Assembly: GCA_035403225.1 (NCBI GenBank)
Contig: DAONET010000058.1
Span: forward strand, 1 to 6,683
Direction of reading: 5' to 3'
Source: DAIRDK01 sp035403225
Lineage (GTDB): Bacteria; Bacteroidota; Bacteroidia; Bacteroidales; FEN-979
Length of the DNA: 6,683 nucleotides
Numbering within the stretch: position 1 is the first letter of the stretch; the number at the start of each line of letters is the position of its first letter. The translations under genes and the position numbers were made by a program. Below are positions 1 through 5,782 of the stretch, in pieces. The notes under the pieces were generated by a model. The model saw only the letters and a program-made list of their open reading frames with translations. It was not told the DNA's origin and ran no database searches.

Positions 1-162
1 TCTAAAGATCAAATAATCATTACGATCGTTATTTTTCTTATTTATTTATATCTCTATTCTTTCTATATGGGATGGTACTTTAAATTTCTGTTTTAGAATG
101 AACTATTATTCCGAAATGTAAAACACCTGCCTGCCGACCGGGTTTTTGTATCTTTCCCCTAG

Positions 163-188
163 CCCCTTCCTTGCGAGCAAGGCAGGGG
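163..188. repeat. Hairpin 1 of the intergenic element
   Basis: CCTTGC (169-174) pairs with GCAAGG (177-182) around a central GA. After one mismatch (168/183) the stem continues with CCCCT (163-167) against AGGGG (184-188). The stem has about 11 base pairs. It is not followed by a T-run on either strand, so it does not look like an intrinsic terminator. Confidence 0.7.
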
Positions 189-217
189 GACACATTCACC
201 TAAACTATCTATTAACT

Positions 218-241
218 CCCCCTCTTACGAGTAAGAGGGGG
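218..241. repeat. Hairpin 2 of the intergenic element, perfect 11-bp stem
   Basis: CCCCCTCTTAC at 218-228 is perfectly complementary to GTAAGAGGGGG at 231-241, with GA (229-230) at the centre. Hairpin 1 has the same design, with C-rich outer arms and a central CGAG, which suggests that the two are related copies. A further G-run follows (244-249). No T-tract follows on either strand. Confidence 0.8.
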
Positions 242-266
242 ATGGGGGGAGATACAGAAAAACAAA

Positions 267-280
267 TGCGAAGTGCGAAA
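267..280 (+). repeat. Heptamer tandem repeat TGCGAAG, two copies
   Basis: TGCGAAG (267-273) is followed directly by TGCGAAA (274-280). The unit is preceded by CAAA. The same CAAATGCGAA 10-mer and heptamer array recur at 6583-6614, so this is a dispersed intergenic motif and not a private sequence. Confidence 0.55.
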
Positions 281-315
281 TACAAAGGGTCTGCCTTATA
301 GTTCATTTTTAAAAT

Positions 316-350
316 TTTGTCATGTATATGACGAAATCATCTTATCTTAG
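316..350 (+). promoter_or_regulatory. Weak candidate promoter for the LRR lipoprotein gene
   Basis: TTTG at 316-319 is followed after 23 bases by TATCTTAG at 343-350. This matches the Bacteroidota -7 consensus TAnnTTTG at all but one fixed position, at the upper end of the usual spacing. It would give a leader of about 70 bases. Other AT-rich placements are possible. Confidence 0.28.
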
Positions 351-427
351 TAGTTCTTATTTTGAATTTAATACTTCGTCCTTCAAACTAAACTATTATT
401 CTTTCACCCTTATCAAAACACAACAGA

Positions 428-1192
428 ATGAAAAAACTATTATTGGGCGTACTTGCCATGTCGATCATGCTGGTTTTTACGAATTGTTCAGGTACCAAAA
501 CCCTGAATAAAGCGCTGGCCAACCCTGAAAATGTGACCAAATTGAAAATCAGTTACGGTCAACTTAACAATCTTCCCAAAGAGATCGGGAAATTAACGAA
601 TTTAAAAACCCTGTACTTATTCAAAAACGGATTAAGATCCATCCCTGAGGAGATTGGAGATTTGAAAAATTTAGAAACGCTTGTAATCAGTAGCAATAAT
701 CTTGTGGAAATTCCTGCTTCCATCGGTCAACTGACGAAATTGAAGAAATTGTCCCTGAAGCATAATAAAATTAAGCGGCTCCCTGCCGAAATCGGGAATC
801 TGACGGAATTAAAGGAGCTGTATGTTGAATATAATGACCTGGAGACGTTGCCAGCGAGTATCGGGAATCTGAAAAACATTGTTTTTCTGAATATTAACAA
901 TAACAAATTGAATAAGTTACCCGTGGAAATAGGAAATTTGGAAAGCTTGAAATTTTTTGTCATTGGAAAAAACAGTCTCACCGATTTACCTGAAGAGATA
1001 GGCAATTTGTCAAGCCTGCGAGAACTTAATGTTGCTTTTTGCGGACCCATGGTCAGAATCCCCGAGTCAATAGAATTCTGTAAAAGTCTGGAGTTCCTGT
1101 ACATTGATAAAACCTTGCTTTTGCCCTATACGATAAACAACGTCAATCCCCGGTTACAGGTAGTCGTAAAAGAAAGAGGAGAGCTGAATTGA
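428..1192 (+). CDS. Leucine-rich repeat lipoprotein
   Basis: This 254-residue protein starts with a basic N-end (MKK), a hydrophobic stretch (residues 4-17) and FTNC with Cys20. That reads as a lipoprotein signal peptide, although Asn at -1 is a loose lipobox. From residue 35 the chain is almost entirely leucine-rich repeats. Seven 23-residue units run at 35-57, 58-80, 81-103, 104-126, 127-149, 150-172 and 173-195. They have the pattern LxxLxLxxNxLxxLPxxIGxL. A 24-residue unit (196-219) and a decayed cap follow. No enzymatic domain is present. Such proteins normally form a curved binding surface, so a protein- or glycan-binding role at the periplasmic or outer-membrane face is inferred; the ligand is unknown. 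The gene is AT-rich: 21 of 60 bases are G or C at 541-600, against 42 of 60 inside aroB at 2761-2820. This may reflect separate origin. The chosen ATG gives the intact signal peptide. No Shine-Dalgarno sequence is evident. Confidence 0.88.
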   Translation: MKKLLLGVLAMSIMLVFTNCSGTKTLNKALANPENVTKLKISYGQLNNLPKEIGKLTNLKTLYLFKNGLRSIPEEIGDLKNLETLVISSNNLVEIPASIGQLTKLKKLSLKHNKIKRLPAEIGNLTELKELYVEYNDLETLPASIGNLKNIVFLNINNNKLNKLPVEIGNLESLKFFVIGKNSLTDLPEEIGNLSSLRELNVAFCGPMVRIPESIEFCKSLEFLYIDKTLLLPYTINNVNPRLQVVVKERGELN

Positions 1193-1218
1193 TATTTTCA
1201 CCTGGAATATTTTTTCTA

Positions 1219-1238
1219 TATCTTCGTATAAATTTATA
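1219..1238 (+). promoter_or_regulatory. Possible -7 box and 12-bp palindrome before the ald-aroBA operon
   Basis: TATCTTCG at 1219-1226 matches TAnnTTTG with one mismatch. It is followed immediately by the perfect palindrome TATAAATTTATA (1227-1238), which ends 5 bases before the ATG. No TTG sits at the expected upstream distance, so the promoter call is weak. The palindrome could be an operator, a leader hairpin or chance in an AT-rich gap. Confidence 0.27.
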
Positions 1239-1243
1239 TCGCC

Positions 1244-2467
1244 ATGGCTGAACAACGTCCCGGTTTTGTTCGTATGTCGCATGCCGACCGACTAATGCCG
1301 CAGGAAGAGATGCTAGAGGTTGCCAAAGAAAAAAGTTCCCTCATTATCGGTGTTCCCAAAGAGATCTCGTTGCAGGAGAGGAGGTTGGCGCTAGTCCCCG
1401 ACGGGGTGGCGTTGTTGGTCCGAAACGGTCATCTGGTGCTTTTCGAGACGGGAGCCGGGTTGGCCGGGCACTTCCCGGATCACGATTACAGCGAAGCCGG
1501 CGCCCGCATCGTGGCGTCGCCCGAAGAGGTATATAAGGCGGATATCATCCTGAAAGTGGCGCCGGTCACGATGGCGGAGACCGAATGGCTGAAGCCGAAA
1601 CAGATCCTCATCTCGGCGCTGCAGATGGCAGTTCAGCAGGAAGAGTATTTCCGGGCGCTGATGAACCGCAAGGTGACGGCCCTGGCGTACGAGCTCATCC
1701 GCGACCGCTCCGGGGCGCTGCCTGTGACACGGGCCATGAGTGAGATCGCCGGAAGTGAAGCCATATTCATCGCGGCGGAATACCTCTCCTGTCCCGAAAA
1801 GGGGAAAGGCAAGATGTTCGGGGGATTCACCGGCATCAGCCCCTCGGAAGTCGTCATCATCGGGGCGGGCACCGTAGGGGAGTTCGCCGCCCGTTGCGCC
1901 ATCGGGCTGGGCGCTTTGGTCAAGGTCTTTGACAACACCATCTACCGTCTGCGGCGACTGCAGAATAACCTCGGCACCCGGGTATTCACTTCCATCCTGC
2001 ATCCCAAAGCGCTGAGCGATGCCCTCCGGTCGGCCGACGTGCTTATCGGCGCCATCCACTCCACCGAAGGACGCTCTCCCTGCATCATCACCGCCGACAT
2101 GATCCGCCAGATGAAAGAAGGCAGCATCGTCATCGACGTCAGTATCGACCAGGGAGGATGCTTCGAGACATCACATCCTACCACCCACGATGACCCCGTG
2201 TTCGCCGTCAGCGGCGTGACGCATTACTGTGTTCCGAATATCCCGTCAAAAGTACCCCATACGGCCTCTCAGGCGCTGAACAACATCTTTGTACCCATGA
2301 TTCTCAATGCCGGCGCTGAAGGGGGATTTGAGAAACTGATCGCGCGGGATTACGGACTGCGCCAGGGTATTTATGTCTTCAACGGCATCGGGACCAACCT
2401 CTTTCTTAGTAACCGGTTTAACCTGCCGTTCCAGGATATCGACCTCCTGATGGCTGCATTCCACTGA
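1244..2467 (+). CDS. ald: Alanine dehydrogenase-like NAD-dependent oxidoreductase, catalytic His replaced by Gln
   Basis: This 407-residue protein belongs to the AlaDH/PntA family, whose alanine dehydrogenases interconvert alanine and pyruvate plus ammonia with NAD. The N-terminal catalytic domain starts at GVPKE (36-40), continues through ERRLALVP (45-52, substrate-binding Arg47) and includes ILKV with Lys104. The Rossmann domain has GAGTVG (207-212), and Asp230 in VFDN at the end of the second strand favours NAD over NADP. Glu150 and Asp302 (IDQGGCFE) are also kept. The position of the catalytic histidine in the classical LHLA motif is Gln127 (LQMA), so activity on alanine is uncertain. About 31 extra residues precede the usual family start; from memory, Bacteroidota homologues share a PQEE...LEVA extension, which supports the upstream start. 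Met11 at 1274 is an alternative. The gene opens an operon with aroB, whose ATG lies 2 bases after this stop. The family call is firm; the substrate is not. Confidence 0.87.
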   Translation: MAEQRPGFVRMSHADRLMPQEEMLEVAKEKSSLIIGVPKEISLQERRLALVPDGVALLVRNGHLVLFETGAGLAGHFPDHDYSEAGARIVASPEEVYKADIILKVAPVTMAETEWLKPKQILISALQMAVQQEEYFRALMNRKVTALAYELIRDRSGALPVTRAMSEIAGSEAIFIAAEYLSCPEKGKGKMFGGFTGISPSEVVIIGAGTVGEFAARCAIGLGALVKVFDNTIYRLRRLQNNLGTRVFTSILHPKALSDALRSADVLIGAIHSTEGRSPCIITADMIRQMKEGSIVIDVSIDQGGCFETSHPTTHDDPVFAVSGVTHYCVPNIPSKVPHTASQALNNIFVPMILNAGAEGGFEKLIARDYGLRQGIYVFNGIGTNLFLSNRFNLPFQDIDLLMAAFH

Positions 2468-2469
2468 CC

Positions 2470-3579
2470 ATGATGAAACTCACCCTGCGATCGGTTCAGA
2501 CACGTCATTGTGCCACCGTTTTCGGCGACGAAGGCATGGCTCACCTGAACAAAATCCTGAAAGATCAGGTACGACAAGGATTTCGGACTTTCCTGCTCGC
2601 TGATGAGCATACCAGCCTTCGTTGTTTGCCGCCCTTACTGAGCCTGCTGCCTGACTTCCGGCCCGACGGAGTGCTGACAGTAGCCCCGGGTGAAGACACC
2701 AAGACCCTGGAGACGGCTGCCCGGTTATGGCGGGAACTGGCCGGTGCCGGCGCCGACCGTCACAGCCTGCTGCTGAACCTCGGCGGTGGCGTGGTCACCG
2801 ACCTGGGCGGCTTTGTCGCCTCTTGCTTTAAACGCGGCATCCGTTTCATCAATATCCCCACCACCCTGATCGGGATGACCGATGCTGCTTCCGGTGGGAA
2901 GACAGCCGTGAACCTCGACGGACTGAAGAACCAGACAGGGACCTTCACCCTGCCCGGCACCATCGTGATCCATCCCGTCTTCCTGAATACCCTCGACCGT
3001 TCTCACCTGCAACAAGGGTTGGCAGAGGTGGTGAAATGCGCGCTCATCGCGGATGAGAGATGCTGGAAGTGGCTCAGGTCCATGGATCCGTTAGAGATCC
3101 CCGCTCTTCCTGCGGGAGACCCGGCCTGGATGAAGATGATCCAGACGGCTACCATCATCAAGAATAAGATCGTTCAGGTCGATTTTGAAGAACGAAAAGA
3201 GCGGATGTTACTGAACTTTGGACATACCGTCGGCCATGCCTTTGAGTCGCTGATGCTGAAGAAGAACACTCCTGTCAGCCACGGGGAGGCAGTAGCGATG
3301 GGGATGATCTGCGAGACTTGGCTCTCGTGGCAGCTGTTCGGCCTCACGGAAGAGCAGCGGGATGAGATCACCGGTTGGCTGTACCGGGGCTTCGGCAGGG
3401 AAGAACTCAGTGACCAGGACGGGGAAGCGTTAGCCGCGCTGATGCTGCATGACAAGAAGAACGTCGCCGGGAGGATCCGGTTCACGGGGATATCGCGGCC
3501 CGGCTCCGGTGTGATCAGAGGTGAGATAACCCCTGCGCTGTTGGCGGGAGCGTTGAAGTTTTATCGGGGAAAGGAATAA
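2470..3579 (+). CDS. aroB: 3-dehydroquinate synthase
   Basis: AroB converts DAHP to 3-dehydroquinate, the second step of the shikimate pathway, in the cytoplasm, using NAD and a divalent metal. The 369-residue length is typical. Visible motifs are PGEDTKTLE (73-81), the nucleotide-binding GGGVVTDLGG (105-114), KRGIRFINIPTTL (121-133) and TDAASGGKTAVN (137-148) with Asp138 and Lys144. LKNQTGTF follows at 152-159. The expected metal ligands are present: Glu186 (GLAEVVK), His252 (NFGHTVGH) and His271 (SHGEAV). The C-terminal DKKN (328-331) is also kept. The usual SVGGKTG reads ASGGKTA here, a mild deviation. The sugar-phosphate cyclase family also contains secondary-metabolite enzymes, but the motifs and the adjacent aroA support AroB. 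Translation may start at either of the two tandem ATGs (2470 or 2473). It is very likely coupled to the upstream dehydrogenase gene (2-base gap) and to aroA (1-base gap). Confidence 0.95.
   Translation: MMKLTLRSVQTRHCATVFGDEGMAHLNKILKDQVRQGFRTFLLADEHTSLRCLPPLLSLLPDFRPDGVLTVAPGEDTKTLETAARLWRELAGAGADRHSLLLNLGGGVVTDLGGFVASCFKRGIRFINIPTTLIGMTDAASGGKTAVNLDGLKNQTGTFTLPGTIVIHPVFLNTLDRSHLQQGLAEVVKCALIADERCWKWLRSMDPLEIPALPAGDPAWMKMIQTATIIKNKIVQVDFEERKERMLLNFGHTVGHAFESLMLKKNTPVSHGEAVAMGMICETWLSWQLFGLTEEQRDEITGWLYRGFGREELSDQDGEALAALMLHDKKNVAGRIRFTGISRPGSGVIRGEITPALLAGALKFYRGKE
3571..3575 (+). promoter_or_regulatory. Possible Shine-Dalgarno site for aroA
   Basis: AAGGA lies 5 bases before the aroA ATG, inside the last codons of aroB. 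It supports the ATG at 3581 and translation re-initiation after the aroB stop. Shine-Dalgarno sites are uncommon in Bacteroidota, and the same bases encode Lys-Glu, so chance is possible. Confidence 0.4.
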
Positions 3580-3580
3580 C

Positions 3581-4846
3581 ATGAACAGCATTATCGTCAG
3601 CGCACCCACGACGGTCCTGAAAGGACGGGTGACCCTCCCGGCCTCCAAGAGCATCAGCAACCGGGTGATGATCATCAGGGCCTTGTCGGGCGCGGATTTC
3701 CCCGTTAGCCATCTCTCCGATGCCGATGACACCGTGTTGCTGTCGGAGTTACTGGAGAAGATCGCCAGCCATACGACGAACGAGGTGTGTGAGCTGGACA
3801 CGGCCAATGCCGGAACGGTGATGCGTTTCCTCACACCGTACCTGGCCCTGCGGCCGGGCACCTGGATGCTGACCGGCTCCGACCGGATGCGGCAGCGGCC
3901 CATCGGCGTCCTCGTGGATGCCTTGAATTCCCTCGGCGCAGAGATCTCGTATCTGGCCAAACCCGATTACCCGCCGCTGCTCATCAAAGGCAGATCGTTT
4001 GTCGGGGGTGAGATCACTGTCGACGCCGGCATTAGCAGTCAGTTCATCTCCGCTCTGCTGATGATCGCCCCCCTGCTTCCCGAAGGACTGATCATCCGGT
4101 ACAAGAACCGACCGGTATCATCGCCCTATATCACGATGACCACGCGGCTGATGCGCACCTTCGGGGTGAAGACCGAGCCGGGGAAAAACTTCATCAAGGT
4201 CCCGCAGGGACAATATCAGCCTGTTGCCTTCGAAGTTGAATCCGACTGGTCCTCGGCTGCCTTCTGGTACGAAGCGGCTGCCCTGGCCACGGAAGCGGAA
4301 CTTGAGCTGCCGGGACTCGCTTCCGACAGTATGCAGGGCGATTCGGTGTTACCCGGGATATTCGCCAACTTCGGCGTATCGACCGAGTACACCGGTGACA
4401 GTGTCATCCTCCGTCATACCGGCCGGAAAGTCGATGGTTTTTATTTCGATTTTACCGACTACCCTGACCTGGCGCCGGCGGTGATCACCACTTGCGTAGC
4501 TGTGGGGATCCGCGGGCGGTTTGAGGGACTCGCCTCCCTGCGCATCAAGGAAACCGATCGTATCGCTGCCTTGAAGACCGAGTATGAGAAGCTGGGTGGG
4601 GAAGTGGATTCCACGGAGGTCACTGACATGATCCAGTCGCTCGAAGTGGCTCCCTCCAAAACAAAGAAGATCCATTATCCTCCCGCCCCGTTTTTCGAGA
4701 CCTATGGCGATCACCGGATGGCCATGACCTTTGCCCCGTTGTCGCTGCTGCTGGGACCGGTGAAGATCGTCAACCCGGAAGTGGTGACCAAGTCGTACCC
4801 CGGTTTCTGGGAGGAGATGAAAAAAGCGGGATTTACTATTGAATAG
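3581..4846 (+). CDS. aroA: 3-phosphoshikimate 1-carboxyvinyltransferase (EPSP synthase)
   Basis: AroA transfers the enolpyruvyl group of PEP to shikimate-3-phosphate, giving EPSP, the precursor of chorismate. At 421 residues it is full length. In order: PASKSISNR (20-28, Lys23), NAGTVMR (76-82, PEP loop), LTGSDRMRQRPI (97-108) and LVDALNSLGAE (111-121). SSQFISALLM follows at 152-161. The second half carries YPDLAP with catalytic Asp296, KETDR (323-327) with catalytic Glu324, GDHRMAM (376-382) and TKSYPGFW (403-410, Lys404). In the PEP loop, Phe83 stands where E. coli has Pro101, and Val80 where it has Ala98. Both lie beside the glyphosate/PEP site, so inhibitor sensitivity may differ from E. 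coli; this is inference. It is the last gene of the ald-aroB-aroA operon and overlaps the convergent patatin gene by 11 bases. There is no room for a separate terminator between them. Confidence 0.96.
   Translation: MNSIIVSAPTTVLKGRVTLPASKSISNRVMIIRALSGADFPVSHLSDADDTVLLSELLEKIASHTTNEVCELDTANAGTVMRFLTPYLALRPGTWMLTGSDRMRQRPIGVLVDALNSLGAEISYLAKPDYPPLLIKGRSFVGGEITVDAGISSQFISALLMIAPLLPEGLIIRYKNRPVSSPYITMTTRLMRTFGVKTEPGKNFIKVPQGQYQPVAFEVESDWSSAAFWYEAAALATEAELELPGLASDSMQGDSVLPGIFANFGVSTEYTGDSVILRHTGRKVDGFYFDFTDYPDLAPAVITTCVAVGIRGRFEGLASLRIKETDRIAALKTEYEKLGGEVDSTEVTDMIQSLEVAPSKTKKIHYPPAPFFETYGDHRMAMTFAPLSLLLGPVKIVNPEVVTKSYPGFWEEMKKAGFTIE
4836..4846. other. Convergent stop-codon overlap of aroA and patatin gene
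   Basis: The 11 bases CTATTGAATAG contain both stop codons: TAG of aroA at 4844-4846 and TAG of the minus-strand gene at 4838-4836. The segment is palindromic around its central base. Each transcript must therefore run into the other gene before it ends. Confidence 0.85.
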
Positions 4847-5597
4847 CGGGTCCTTCGCGCTGAAGCATCTCTTTGGTGTACAGATACCCGGTGTTGAAGA
4901 TATCCGTGATCTTCTGTACATCGAACATCCCGAACTGATGCAGCGGCTGGGGCTCGATAAAGAGGTAACAGCCTTCGCACGAACGGGTTACCATCTCCCG
5001 GAAACTCAGATGCCATGCCCGGTCCAGCGTCTCCATGACTCCGATCTTCGGGACGAAATCCTTCACCGGGTTGACATTCACGCATACCGTCTCTGATTTC
5101 TGATGAGTGAATGGCTCGATGGGCACCGTGTTCGACAAACCGCCGTCGACATAGGGGATATCTCCGATGAAGACGGGAGGAAAGACCACCGGGATGGAGC
5201 TGGAGGCTTCGATAGCCTGGATGAGATCCCCGGAAGAAAAGAATTTTTGCCTTCCGTCTAAGAAGTTGGTCGCCGCGATATGCAACGGAATCCGGAGGTC
5301 CTCGAACCGGCCTGAGCGTAGGTTCTGCCGGATGAACTCACGAATCCTCTTCATCGAGACCAGACCCATCCTGAACGAATTCCACGTGAACATCGACAGC
5401 TTGATCTTGCCGGCAAACATGGTGACGATCTCGTCGGGCGTGAAACCATCGGCCAGAAATGCCCCGGCAATAGCGCCGGCGCTGGCTCCGGAGATAGCTG
5501 AGGGGTAAATGCCATACTCCTGCAGCGCCTTCACCACGCCCAGATGAGCAAATCCGCGAGCGCCTCCACCCGATAACACAAAGGGTTTCGTGATCAT
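4836..5597 (-). CDS. Patatin-like phospholipase (RssA-type)
   Basis: The 253-residue protein is a single bacterial patatin domain, a Ser-Asp-dyad lipid acyl hydrolase. The oxyanion-hole motif GGGARGFAHLG occupies residues 10-20. The nucleophile elbow GASAG at 37-41 places the serine at residue 39. The second catalytic residue is Asp151 in DGG (151-153), preceded by an IPxVFPP-type segment (135-140). No signal peptide or membrane segment is visible, so a cytoplasmic or membrane-peripheral location is inferred. It also lacks the outer-membrane barrel of the larger patatin-like proteins. The lipid substrate cannot be told from sequence. The ATG at 5595-5597 puts the GGGxRG motif at the expected distance from the N-terminus. 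The gene converges on aroA with an 11-base tail overlap and is divergent from lutA, so it is its own transcription unit. Confidence 0.92.
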   Translation of the reverse strand: MITKPFVLSGGGARGFAHLGVVKALQEYGIYPSAISGASAGAIAGAFLADGFTPDEIVTMFAGKIKLSMFTWNSFRMGLVSMKRIREFIRQNLRSGRFEDLRIPLHIAATNFLDGRQKFFSSGDLIQAIEASSSIPVVFPPVFIGDIPYVDGGLSNTVPIEPFTHQKSETVCVNVNPVKDFVPKIGVMETLDRAWHLSFREMVTRSCEGCYLFIEPQPLHQFGMFDVQKITDIFNTGYLYTKEMLQREGPAIQ

Positions 5598-5618
5598 CCT
5601 GCCAGATCAATTAGTATG

Positions 5619-5652
5619 TAAATATAATCATGCCGGGACCGGAATTGTTCAA
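5619..5652 (-). promoter_or_regulatory. Candidate promoter of the patatin gene
   Basis: Read on the minus strand, TTG (5652-5650) is followed after 23 bases by TATATTTA (5626-5619). This matches TAnnTTTG except at the last base. It lies 21 bases before the ATG, a plausible short leader. The spacing is at the upper end of what is reported for this promoter class. Confidence 0.35.
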
Positions 5653-5728
5653 CCGGTGACACATTTCCGAAGAAAAAACAGTACGGGTCAGCAAAGGCAT
5701 TTTAAAGAAAATGTTATGAGCGGAGAAG

Positions 5729-5758
5729 TTGTCATGTACCAGGTTTTTTTTACTTTTG
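5729..5758 (+). promoter_or_regulatory. Strong Bacteroidota-type promoter for lutA
   Basis: TTG at 5729-5731 is followed after exactly 19 bases by TACTTTTG at 5751-5758, a full match to TAnnTTTG. The expected transcription start is about 5764-5766, giving a leader of less than 20 bases before the ATG at 5783. It is the best promoter match I found in the window and supports treating lutA as an independent transcription unit. Confidence 0.68.
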
Positions 5759-5782
5759 ATTTTTGATTGATAACAAAAGCCA

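Larger units (their letters stand above)
91..314. repeat. Nested inverted-repeat intergenic element (MITE-like)
   Basis: The outer arms are 91-106 and 298-314. They share an exact 10-base inverted core, AATGAACTAT at 97-106 and its complement at 298-307, with one further indel. A second inverted pair lies inside: 142-166 and 237-263. It reads GTTTTTGTATCT followed by a C-rich tract on the left; the right arm, read on the other strand, is the same with a 2-base insertion. Two hairpins sit between these arms. The architecture resembles a small non-autonomous palindromic element. No transposase and no convincing target-site duplication are visible, so mobility is an inference. Confidence 0.5.
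1..427. other. Non-coding AT-rich region with nested repeats
   Basis: I see no credible gene here. Positions 1-90 are AT-rich and featureless. Positions 91-314 hold a nested inverted-repeat element that is described separately. Positions 315-427 are the leader of the LRR lipoprotein gene. A 62-codon open frame at 322-510 overlaps that gene's start, is serine/tyrosine-rich and shows no family motif, so I do not call it. Confidence 0.7.

Noticed and set aside
218..241. Strong hairpin considered as an intrinsic terminator
   Set aside because: No T-run follows the stem on either strand. The related hairpin at 163-188 and the surrounding inverted arms make a repeat element more likely.
163..241. 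Two similar hairpins considered as a CRISPR array
   Set aside because: There are only two imperfectly related units, no regular direct repeats with spacers and no cas genes nearby.
317..326. Identical 10-mer TTGTCATGTA at 317-326 and 5729-5738, in both cases at a possible -33 region
   Set aside because: This could hint at a shared regulator, but one 10-mer match in AT-rich DNA of this size is weak evidence, and the promoter at 317 is itself doubtful.
1391..2059. Long minus-strand open frame (222 codons) opposite the alanine dehydrogenase-like gene
   Set aside because: It is rich in Arg, His, Asp and Gly with no recognisable motif and lies wholly opposite a well-supported gene. It is a typical shadow frame in GC-rich DNA.
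3430..3960. Minus-strand open frame spanning the aroB-aroA junction
   Set aside because: It shows no family motif and overlaps two genes with intact catalytic residues. Treated as a shadow.
4349..4921. Minus-strand 190-codon frame opposite the end of aroA
   Set aside because: It is in another frame from the real patatin gene and overlaps both it and aroA. Its composition is that of a shadow frame.
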